NCBI GenBank assembly: GCA_951799405.1
Contig: OX637350.1
Coordinates: forward strand, 7,301,852 to 7,365,851
Origin: Agapetus fuscipes
Lineage: Eukaryota > Arthropoda > Insecta > Trichoptera > Glossosomatidae
Direction: 5' to 3'
DNA: 64,000 nucleotides
The notes beneath the pieces were generated by a model. That model had not been told where the DNA came from, did no database searches, and was given only the letters and a program-made list of their open reading frames with translations. This document shows, one piece after another, positions 30,801 through 37,831 of this stretch. The translations under genes and the position numbers were made by a program. Within the stretch, counting starts at the first letter, position 1; each line of letters begins with the position of its first letter.

Positions 30801-33679
30801 ACGTGCGGCCCGCACTAAATCCCACGTAAAATATTTGGCCCTTTTACAAAAAAAGGTTGCCGACCCCTGCTTTAGAAGACAGATGTTAAATAGAAAACTT
30901 GCACAAACTTTATAATGTCCACTGTTTGGGGATCAGCCCTGAACTAAAGCCGTTTTCTTTAGCTTACTAGTAAATCTTTTTTTTTCGAAGGCTTGGGAAA
31001 AAAACAATGCATCCCAGATAAGAAATACAAAACATTGACAATAGACGTTGACCGGTCCGTAGTTCAGTTGCAGCACTTCAGACTCGTAACTGGAAGGTTG
31101 TGGGTTCGAATCCGGGCGGAGCACAAAAAATAAAACATTTATATTTTCAAGTTTGCTCTTCGTTGGGTTGAAAAATTCAAAAACCTTTACCAAAGACCGG
31201 TCATCAAAAGGTCCATCCAGCCTTACAACAACTGTGTCTTGCTTGAGAATTGACGCTTTTTACAGCGACGACCAAGCTCACAGAGGGCTCTTGAGGTGTG
31301 ATACACACAAAAACAGCGCTCAGCAAATAAATCAGCCAATTTTTTTTTTTAATTGCTTAGAATACCAGGTATTTTTAAAAGCTCAATTATGCCAAAAATA
31401 GACCTTTTGTAATTAAAATTTACCTTTTGCTATTCAGAATAATGTTAATACCCCTCAAGTTCTCACTTACACTAAAGGATAAATAAATAAAGGAGATGAA
31501 ACAAGTTAAAGAGGAATTTTAAAATTATCTCTGTTGGTGTTTCATTCTTCTAAAAAGGCCGATTTGGAATGTGTCAAGTCTTCATAAAATGACAAATATC
31601 GCCATAACTAAAAGTCCTATCAAAATAATTGCAAGAATAAAACTTCAAGATAATCACATTTACCATTTTATAAAATATAATGCAGGGTTATTAAACAAAT
31701 AGTTTTTTTTTGAAAAATTGATGACTTATGTAGTAAAAATGGGCTATTTTCTCAAATATAACGTCGATGAGCCTCACTTTCCCGTTATGTAATGATCCTG
31801 TAACTCCGCAAATATTTTTTTTTAGTCAATTGGCACATTTTAGGGGCTGGCAATCGACATTCGAACAAAAAAAATTTGTTGTAACCATTCTAAGGTTACC
31901 TACATACGTTACGTTAAATAGGTTACATTAAATAGGTTACATTCATGCTTCACCCTTTCGAGAACATGCGAAGATAGAAAATGAACAATTATTGTTGCAC
32001 ACAGAATTGAAAAAATGGTTGTTGCACACAGAATTGAAAAAATTTAGAAAGAAAGATACTAAAGGCGAGTAATTTAGTAAAGTAGCGAGTAATTTAGTGG
32101 TTGAACTACTCGCTACTTCACAGAAATCGTTCACATTACGGTCCAGTACAGTTCACAAGTGAGTGGTGTTTTGCAAGATGAATGGGCTGCAATGTAATTG
32201 ACAATTTTGCGGCAACTAATGAACTCAACTAAATCAACAGGTTCGGACTTGTTTAGCCGGTGAGCCAGTGGGAGGCGCTACTAGCCCAATAAAAATACAG
32301 TAAAATGGATTGACTCAACTAAATCATTCACTAAACTACTCAACTAATTTTTTGTGGTTCGCACACATTTTTAAATGTCATTTAGCCACTAAATTACTCG
32401 CTACTCTACTAAATTACTTGCCTAATCTGAACTAGACTTCAGAGTAAAAAGTTTTTGTTTGTTGGTAGTACTGTATAATAAATTAATGAAACATTGAACT
32501 TTTGTTCTGTTGTAGGGCATGGAAGCTGCACTGTTGGAGTTTGCCACGTCCAACAGCCTGGAAGAAACAGATTGTGTGTTTATAGTTATAGGCAGTCACG
32601 GCATGTTCAATGCCAGCAACTTCATGGAGTATATCAAAGGCACTGACGGCAGATGCATTGCAACCCACACCATCGAAGACATGTTCAAAAACAAAAACAG
32701 CTATCGTCTTCAGAACATTCCAAAAGTCATTATTTTTCAAACTTGCCGGTGAGTCTATGAAATTTAGAAAAAAATTATCCAATTTTTTTCTTACGGTTTT
32801 GGAAAGCGATAGCGTTTTATTAATTTGTCTTTTTTTGTTTATTCATTCTTTTATATTTCAGAGGAGAAGATTTTGATCTAGGCCAGCCTGAAGTTGTAAA
32901 TGAATCATTTGAGAAACGGACGGAAAGTGATGGAAGTGTGGATAAAGGGGGAAGAACCTACTCCGATTTAGTCATTGTCCACTCGACTTTGCCAGGTAAA
33001 GTACTCATTATTGCCAAATAAAATAAATTACTAATAACGCAAACAAAGCTACACAACTTCTTATCGATTTGTTCCCCAGAGGCCGCATTTGCTATTTCCC
33101 CACTCCCAAAGGGAGTGGTTCTCATTCCTTGTGAAGACTAAGTAAACCTTGCCAGTTACTATTTTTGGGCTTAAAGTGAACACCTCTAATCTAATCTAAG
33201 CTGCAAAGATATATATATCATTTAAGATTCATATTAAATGCATTCCCACAAGCAGACATGTATAATTTTGCGCCAACACATGCCGCATGTCTACAATATA
33301 AAAACCCAAACACCTAAACGGGAAATAATTTCTGATACCGTTTGTGGGGATCAAACCCTAGCCCTCTTGCTTTGAATGCAAGAATTCTGACTTATTATTG
33401 TTTTTATTTGTACTTTGAAATTTTTTGCCATAGTTATTGATTGTTTCTGTATCTTCTCCAGGTCTAGTTTCCCAGCGGGACATATATGATGGTTCTTGGT
33501 ACATTACATCACTTTGTGAAATATTCATGAAACACGCTCACGAAACACATCTGGAAGATTTGTTCAAACTCGTGGACCATCATCTGAAGGATACCAAGAA
33601 AGAGATCCTGCAGACTTCATCTCTGAAGAAATACGCCTTCAATAAATATTTGTATTTGAATCCTGGACTCTTTGAATAG
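21878..33679 (+). CDS. Dronc: Dronc-like initiator caspase (caspase-9/2 type)
   Basis: Seen: exons 21878-22015, 22752-22965, 24124-24449, 32516-32748, 32862-32995 and 33462-33679; 1263 nt, 420 aa, GT/AG throughout. Residues 1-95 form a CARD (HRRIIADNASAL, FTLFDDVQRRGPHAF). A Pro-rich linker leads to the p20 part: CYSM...KRG around 169-178 (substrate-pocket Arg), catalytic His 254 in IGSHG, and Cys 303 in FQTCRG. SVDKGG follows as a likely linker cleavage site, and GSWYITSLC marks the p10 part. Known of the family: CARD binds the apoptosome scaffold (Dark/Apaf-1) and the enzyme cleaves effector caspases. The pentapeptide is QTCRG, not the PFCRG of fly Dronc. The CR|G junction falls on an intron. 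Intron 3 is about 8 kb of nested repeats. Identity is high; orthology to Dronc rather than another CARD caspase is by family knowledge. Confidence 0.92.
22370..22640 (-). mobile_element. RTE-like LINE 3' fragment
   Basis: Minus-strand translation gives RRRGRPRKEWFDK and ACMKTVVNVKEMKEL, matching the end of the ORF at 26611-28384. In caspase intron 1. Confidence 0.65.
23059..23817. mobile_element. hAT-type non-autonomous element
   Basis: Ends GGGGGTCGGCAACCTACGG (left) and AGGTTGCCGACCCCTG (right) are the classic hAT inverted ends. Flanks share only TCTAG, so the target duplication has decayed. The interior is not coding. Caspase intron 2. Confidence 0.75.
23160..23754. mobile_element. Element nested inside the hAT
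   Basis: TTAACCCCTCGAGC at 23160 has an inverted partner GAGCTCCAGGGGTTA near 23740-23753. The inverted ends suggest a second non-autonomous DNA element, perhaps piggyBac-like from the TTAA at its left end; the right flank is TTAC. Confidence 0.45.
23855..24055 (+). mobile_element. RTE-like LINE 3' scrap
   Basis: FMKRVIDVEEMK and LFKDGENWF echo MKKVMTLDEMK and KDRKKWR at the end of the RTE-like ORF. Stops are present. Confidence 0.55.
24879..25122 (-). repeat. SINE-A copy
   Basis: About full length, from AATCTAAGCTGCAAGG to ACCAACCTATCAGTCAAGG; an ATCTATCTAT microsatellite precedes its tail. Caspase intron 3. Confidence 0.75.
25221..25256 (+). repeat. 36-bp direct repeat, left copy
   Basis: CGTTACGTTAAATAGGTTAC and 16 further bases recur exactly, same orientation, at 31907-31942, outside the long inverted repeat. 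Confidence 0.8.
25257..25504 (-). mobile_element. 5'-truncated RTE-type LINE end with target duplication
   Basis: Starts with an ACTTACTTACTTAC tail, then TCCACTGCTGGACATAGGCC, the familiar 3' end of insect RTE LINEs. AATAGGTTACAT lies on both sides (25245-25256 and near 25506-25517), a good target duplication. Confidence 0.7.
25895..26152 (-). repeat. SINE-A copy in left arm
   Basis: Inserted at ACACC of the left arm; tail is CTAATCTAATCTAATCTAAG on the + strand. Other end ACCAACCTATAAGTCAAGG. Confidence 0.8.
26253..26503 (-). repeat. SINE-A copy next to the RTE-like LINE
   Basis: Same orientation as the preceding copy, 100 bp further on. It carries some of the same variants as the copy at 46828 (TGTAGTTCGCGCTTACAAAT), so these two form a subfamily. 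Confidence 0.78.
26601..28395 (-). mobile_element. RTE-like LINE, 5'-truncated, with target duplication
   Basis: ACACCAACA flanks the insert on both sides (about 26601 and 28387) and the un-inserted right arm has the single sequence, so borders are firm. The 5' end is lost (no endonuclease). The 3' end follows the stop codon almost at once. Related scraps lie at 13590, 22370 and 23855. Confidence 0.82.
26611..28308 (-). CDS. RTE-like reverse transcriptase ORF (N-terminally truncated)
   Basis: 565 codons open, and the frame stays open up to 28384 where the insertion ends. Reverse transcriptase motifs in order: FRPISLLSIPGKVF, FVDLEKAFDSVD, GVRQGCVMSPWLFN, YADDAVLVS, then the thumb region YLGSKF, LMYGSEAWT, RWFGHMERMSDERLTKK and GRGRPRKVWMDQI. 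The last block is typical of RTE-type LINEs. Endonuclease is absent, so this copy cannot transpose, though the remaining frame is undamaged, which points to a fairly young insertion. Confidence 0.85.
   Translation of the reverse strand: MTTPGVKSAAGEMVWENLEVCKRWKNYFQEIFGQGERRIYEQIDEANELNIMKEEMKVSISRLKNGKSAGFDGINGEMLKAGGECVIDWMYELCKLCVNAGVVPMDWRKAVIVPIYKGKGDKKDCQNFRPISLLSIPGKVFCKVIIKNVILTTSERISDVQSGFMAGRGCVDQIFTLRQLVEKQLSVRRKLFTAFVDLEKAFDSVDRGMLWDVLKAYGVNGALLGAVHANYENSKACVRIDGEYSEWFEVYKGVRQGCVMSPWLFNIVMDKCVRDARLNDCGLMIGESKVSVLLYADDAVLVSDSAVELQTMLSRLNEALKGNHLKLNASKTKVLIFERDDESMNYEFKINGMNVDVVNEFVYLGSKFEKDGRMTGEFERRIMKGRCVLGATASIARNQNLSKNVRLAVHGGILVPTLMYGSEAWTVSEREISKVHTVEMDYLRSMIGKKRSDRVRNNFVREECGVRESVKVKIKRSMLRWFGHMERMSDERLTKKVYVAKIDGCRGRGRPRKVWMDQISEIANEWDIQSHNKRRTCMKKVMTLDEMKEVCKDRKKWRLICNGDF
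28581..28880 (-). repeat. SINE-B copy in left arm
   Basis: tRNA-like head on the - strand (GGTCCGTAGTTCAGTGG and GGGCTCGAATCCCGG), body, and T-rich tail near 28581-28588. The matching inverted copy is 31049-31350. Confidence 0.8.
29090..29690 (+). mobile_element. 3' fragment of the CR1/L2-like LINE
   Basis: Translates to LDYYTGPFWGLPRFQQSRLQ and, after a frameshift near 29400, GDRAFSSAGPSCWN...LFNRSFNT, nearly identical to the last 160 codons of the ORF at 7559-10624. Ends in a TTATTATTATTATA tail. Part of the spacer between the inverted arms. Confidence 0.88.
29706..30869. mobile_element. hAT element with exact 8-bp target duplication
   Basis: Ends CATGGGTCGGCAACCTGCGG and AGGTTGCCGACCCCTG; CTTTAGAA at 29698-29705 and 30870-30877 is an exact 8-bp duplication. 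Non-autonomous: the interior is GC-rich ends plus a captured LINE fragment (30025-30610) and a G run near 30740. Inserted in the end of the LINE fragment. Confidence 0.88.
30025..30610 (+). mobile_element. 3' fragment of a second CR1/L2-like LINE inside the hAT
   Basis: Frame 30026-30550: SRLDYCNGIYSGLPLVQLGR, LRDQLHWLKIKERVEYK and DRAFCIAGPLLWNALPHELR. Related to, but clearly different from, the family at 7559. The tail is TTATTAATTTATTATTA. Confidence 0.8.
30985..31883. repeat. Right arm of the long inverted repeat
   Basis: Uninterrupted inverted match to 25545-25893 plus 28386-28960, including a SINE-B copy at 31049-31350. Outer edge near 31883, then 23 bp, then the 36-bp direct repeat. 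Confidence 0.82.
31049..31350 (+). repeat. SINE-B copy in right arm
   Basis: Head GACCGGTCCGTAGTTCAG, B box GGGTTCGAATCCG, tail of ten or more T at 31340. About 300 bp. Confidence 0.8.
31907..31942 (+). repeat. 36-bp direct repeat, right copy
   Basis: Exact match to 25221-25256, same orientation. Followed at 31990-32045 by a tandem duplication of a TTGCACACAGAATTGAAAAA unit. Confidence 0.8.
32063..32423. mobile_element. MITE before caspase exon 4
   Basis: Inverted ends of about 38 bp: AGGCGAGTAATTTAGTAAAG at 32063 and its complement (two mismatches) ending at 32423. Interior has further CAACTAAAT words. It ends about 90 bp before the exon 4 acceptor. Confidence 0.78.
33085..33385 (-). repeat. 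SINE-C copy split by SINE-A
   Basis: Outer parts (GAGTGGTTCTCATTCCTTGT... and CGGGAAATAATTTCTGATAC) match SINE-C on the - strand; 33187-33312 between them is a SINE-A. ACACCT lies on both sides of the insert. Caspase intron 5. Confidence 0.72.
33187..33312 (-). repeat. SINE-A copy, 5'-truncated
   Basis: CTAATCTAATCTAAGCTGC tail, about 125 bp kept; the part with the GGTTGGTATGAGG block is missing, which fixes the 5' side of the family. Flanked by ACACCT. Confidence 0.75.
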
Positions 33680-34403
33680 TTATGAACTGAAAAAAAAGTT
33701 TCGAAACTTTTTTAGCCAGAGGTGCTTTTCAAGTTTACATACATTTTTCTTGAATACTCGATACTTACACTATTCATTAAAAACTCGTACTCGGGATAGC
33801 CTGTGGGAAAATGTTAGAGATTTCTTTAAGTTGTGTGATATAGTCATGAAGTTATGGTACATTACTTGCTTATATGCAAGAAATTTATAAAATCAGAGAA
33901 AACACATAATTTTTAAGAAGTCAAGTCGTTGGACACGATATATCAGTAGCGTGACTATCATACAAGCTAAAAAACTGAGCATGCGTACCCTCAGAAATTA
34001 AAATAATGAATATTTTTGAGTGGATTAAAGATATTATTGTCATGCGTCTTTTTAAATTTCCCGCTGTCAAAATTCATGCTACTGCCATCTGTGTGGGACA
34101 GTACTAGGCTTTTATTATTGGTCATTGTCGAACAAAACTGTATTGATGTGTCAAGCGATATACCTGTGTTTGTCTAACATATGAAAAAAGCTAAAAGTCG
34201 TAAAGCTTGTATGGAGATGTACACACATATTCGATAGAGCTCTTTGCTCATTTGATATGACACACATCCATTCACATATTATATGTGTCGAATACACAAA
34301 ATATTAATATCACCATACGTTTAGCTTTTTCCTTTTAGACGCTTGCACGTTCACAATTATGAATGACTCATTGTATATTATATTTACATTGTATCCGGTC
34401 CGT
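33680..34403. other. 3' flank of the caspase gene
   Basis: AT-rich; no gene or recognised repeat. ATTAAA-type words occur near 34000 but no clear AATAAA. Confidence 0.45.
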
Positions 34404-34640
34404 ACCGGTCCGTAGCTCAGTGGTAACACTGCGGACTCTGAATGGGAAGGTTGTGGGTTTGATTCCCGGCGGAGCACAAAAAATATACCATTTATATTTT
34501 CAAATTTGCTCTTCGCCGGGTTCAAAAATTCATAAAATCTTTACCAATGACCGGCCACCAAAGGTGCATCCAGCCTTACAGCAACTGGGTCTTGCTTGAG
34601 AATTGGCGCTTTGTAGCGACGATGATCAAGCTCGTAAAAA
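34404..34640 (+). repeat. SINE-B copy, 3' end missing
   Basis: Head CCGGTCCGTAGCTCAGTGG with B box GGTTTGATTCCCGGC. It breaks off at CAAGCTCGTAAAAA where a SINE-C begins directly. Confidence 0.75.
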
Positions 34641-34908
34641 GGTCGATAGCTCAATTGGTAGAATGCTTGCATTCCATACCGAGAGCAAGGGTTCGATCTC
34701 AAAGGTTTACTCAGCCTTCACAAGAAATGAGAACCAGCCCCCCCGGGAGCTGGGAAACCCCCACTTTAACTGAAAGTGGTTGGTGTGAGGCCGGCCCCCT
34801 TACCTGTAAAAATAAATATGTCCCGAAGCGCCACATGCGACTCCTTCGGGGATAACGCAGGCAATAAGTTACACTATATGTGTAGCTTAGTTGCGTTTTT
34901 TTTTTTTT
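34641..34908 (+). repeat. SINE-C copy, full length
   Basis: A box TAGCTCAATTGG, B box GGGTTCGATCTC, central block GGTTGGTGTGAGGCCGGCC followed by TTACCTGTAAAAA, then TCCTTCGGGGATAACG and a T tail of 13 or more near 34896. Confidence 0.78.
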
Positions 34909-35169
34909 GTGTATCTTGTATTTATATTATTGAATACCTTCACTGTCGCGTTAGTACCTACGTTTTATACCAATATTAGAATAATTGACTTATTAATTGT
35001 TTGCGATCGAACAAGCGCCTTTTTTTATAGTATACCTACAATGGATTCCGGTGCCCTGTGAGGATTTTAAGTGTGAAGGTTTTATTGTTTAAACCCAAAA
35101 TCTAAGTCTGAAGAAATTAAGAAACACTGCGGAAAAGAAACAATGGGGTATGATTTGTATATTTATGCA

Positions 35170-35395
35170 TACTGTAAAAAAATGGTTCACTTTGCCAATG
35201 TCACCCCTGTTTCAGGGAAGGTCGGCAAGAGTTGCAGGGCTTATATTCATTTGAGATTGGGTTTTTATATTGTAGGTCCACATGCGGCATACGTTAGCGC
35301 GAACTTATACATGTCTGCTTGTGGGAATGCGTTTAATATGAATCTTAATTGATACATATCTTTGCAGCTTAGATTTAGATTTTAGATTAAGTAAA
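35170..35395 (+). repeat. SINE-A copy
   Basis: From ACTGTAAAAAAATGGTTCAC to CTTAGATTTAGATTTTAGATT. Its 5' GGTTGGTATGAGG block is missing. Confidence 0.72.
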
Positions 35396-35464
35396 CGCAA
35401 CTTTCATTATCCAGCATGCGTACGGCAGAAACCGAAGGCACGCCACTGCGATATATAATGACAA

Positions 35465-35580
35465 AGTTGTGACATCACACGGCCAGGTTGCTAGGACGAA
35501 GGCTTATTATTGTTATTGGTTGCTAAGCAAATTAGTCACACAGACCTGTGACGTTTGCCTGCCGAGAAAAAAATATTATT
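35465..35580. repeat. Short dispersed repeat, unclassified
   Basis: TGACATCACAC, GGTTGCTA and ACAGACCTGTGACGT recur in the same order near 38690-38790; TTGCCTGCCGAGAAAA also near 20717 and 39130. Possibly one family of about 120 bp. Confidence 0.4.
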
Positions 35581-35884
35581 TTTAAATTTTGTGCTAAGTC
35601 CATTGAATTTGTTGACTTCCAGTGAACAAAAGGTTGTCTGGAGTTTTTAAGAAATGATAGATAAACCCTAGATAAATAAGTCTTGCGCAGGGGCCAGAAC
35701 TTTTGTCAGATAATACTATTTATGGAAAAATATATTTATACGGTCCCATGGATCCCATGGGATCTTTGTCTAGTAAGCACCATATTTTGTATTTGACTGA
35801 AATTTTTGCATTTTTCAGAACATTCCAAACATATTTTGATGTTTTTATAGTCATACTAAAATATCTACACTGATTGCAATATTT

Positions 35885-36535
35885 ATGATAACTTTTGCAT
35901 GCAGTGTGATTAGTGTTCTTAACCCTTCAACTGCGGGTTCAACCCTTAGCTCCGTGCACCCTTTGAATACTGAGCCGGCGGGTGAGAGATTGCACTTGTG
36001 GAATCTGGAGCGACCTGCAAACTTTGTGCAGCCAGGCGAGAGCCTCCCACCTGGACGGGATCTTGAGTGGCCTGTGTGGAGAGCACTCAACAGACTGAGA
36101 ACGGGTGTTGGCAGAGCTCGCTGTAACATGCGGGCCTGGGGAATCCTTCATCAAGATGACACCACGCTCTGTGAATGCGGAGCCCAACAGTCAATGGATC
36201 ATCTTCGGATCTGCCCAACAAGCTGCTCACTGGCCGACCTAATGGAGAGTAATAGTGAAGCAGTAGATGTTGCCCGACACTGGGCAAGAGTAGTGTAGTG
36301 TCTGACACGAAGAAGAACTGCAGGTGACACACATCGAGCGTCAAGTGTAAACTTGCATACAGTGAGGCTGTCAATCATAGATGTCATCGGATTTTGCACT
36401 TATTCCTGACATCAGCTGTGTTCAAGAATTCAAAAGTTTGCAAGTGGAAATATGTGCTAAACCTTTGTGATTTTTGTTCTTGAATAACTAATAAATGTGA
36501 CTGTTCACATAGTTTGAAGTGTCGTCAATCAGTAA
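35885..36535 (+). mobile_element. LINE 3' end with C-terminal zinc-knuckle-like ORF
   Basis: Frame 35885-36298: RALNRLRTGVGRARCNMRAW and CECGAQQSMDHLRICP, the Cys-His end seen in Jockey/I-type LINE proteins. The non-coding tail 36299-36535 is matched, inverted, at 51262-51478. Rest of the element is missing. Confidence 0.75.
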
Positions 36536-36872
36536 ATGTTTTAAAAATGTACTTCAAAAAGGATTCCTACTGGGGGTGTTCATACAGCCAGAATATTCAG
36601 AAGCGAAAAGGTTAAATGAGAAATTGTAATTTTATATTTGCTCTAAATTGAAATATGTGTGCCTTATAGATTGTAAGCCTGAATTATACTCGCTATCATT
36701 TTTATATGCAGCAATATTATTTTAATCAAAAAATTCAGTAAGGTATGTTTTATTCAGTATTTTAATGTTAATATTTTCATCTTTGAGAAAAGTATGTAAA
36801 AATAATAAAGGTGATTTTTTTTCATACAGAGATCCCTCATTTTTATTTAATAATATTTTCATCATCATCATC

Positions 36873-37122
36873 ATCTAAATCTAAGCTGCAAGGATATGTA
36901 TCATTTGAGATTCATATCAAATGCATTCCCACAAGCAGACACATATAATTTCGCGCTCACACATGCCGCATGTGGACCTGCAATATAAAAACCCAATTCT
37001 CAAATGGACATAAGCCCTGCAACTCTTGCCGACCTTCCCTGAAACAGGGGTGACATTGGCAAAGTGAACCATTTTTTACAGTATGGGTGGTCAGCCTCAT
37101 ACCAACCTATAAGTCAAGGAAT
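36873..37122 (-). repeat. SINE-A copy
   Basis: Near full length, tail AATCTAAGCTGCAAGG preceded by an ATC microsatellite; other end ACCAACCTATAAGTCAAGG. Confidence 0.78.
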
Positions 37123-37272
37123 AAATTGTAAAAAATTAGCAGTTCATAACACCTAAATAGATAAATGCATAGAAATTTGTTATTCCATGAACTCGGTCCT
37201 AACTTAGGAGACCCAAGCCATTTGTATTTTTTTTTTGAACAACCAAACTTGAAGAAATTTTGTTTTTTGAAA

Positions 37273-37744
37273 TTATACTTTTAAAGGGATCCGTGGACTC
37301 TCTGATGTTGATGGTTCATAGCCGTATAGAAATATTGAGCTGATGACCAACATTGTGCCCATGGAAAACTGTATGGTCAGATGGAAGTCAAACAGATAAA
37401 TTGATACGACGCATGATATGACTATGGCTAATGAAGTGGCAAATCCTTTAAGGATGTTGTCGGCGTACTTGACAACCACGGCAACAATGAGGCCTCCCCC
37501 AGCCTGCAGGAGGACAAGGTACCAAACAAAGACATCAAACCCTCGCAGCATGGAGCCCAGGCCTGCTTCACTGCCCAGCATGTACGTGATCAATCCAAAA
37601 GGCAGCGACAGCAAACTCAGCTGCACATTTCTCATCCAAACCGATATGTCAGATCCTTTCAGCATTTTTTCAAAGTAGATTCCTGCAAACCCAGAAATGA
37701 AGCAAGCTGCCAACGCTGCAGAAAATCCCAAAGCTTTGGACTGC
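37273..37744 (-). pseudogene. Orphan last exon of a UDP-galactose-type transporter (SLC35A)
   Basis: About 157 codons reading QSKALGFSAALAACFISGFA, FEKMLKGSDISVWMRNVQLS, VWYLVLLQAGGGLIVAVVV and KYADNILKGFATSLAIVISC, stop at 37273. This is the C-terminal half of fly Ugalt and vertebrate SLC35A2/A3: last four or five helices and the KYADN signature. A CCTGCCCCAG acceptor precedes it. The N-terminal half is nowhere on this strand up to DDX41, although SNRNP48 ends only 88 bp upstream. Either a partial duplicate, or a true gene whose other exons lie very far off. The frame is undamaged, so decay is not shown; 'pseudogene' is the cautious label. It could also serve as an alternative last exon of SNRNP48, since phases agree. 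Confidence 0.65.
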
Positions 37745-37831
37745 TGGGGCAGGTTAGTACGACTGGTAAGGTGACTTGGCGTGAATCTTGGTCTTCTTTA
37801 CTAACCACTGCCAGCACTGTCTATCCACTAG

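Noticed and set aside
34404..34480. tRNA-like sequence with good A and B boxes (also 31049, 39348, 34641, 18549)
   Set aside because: Multiple copies continue into shared bodies and T-rich tails, and the acceptor ends do not pair; these are SINE heads, not tRNA genes.
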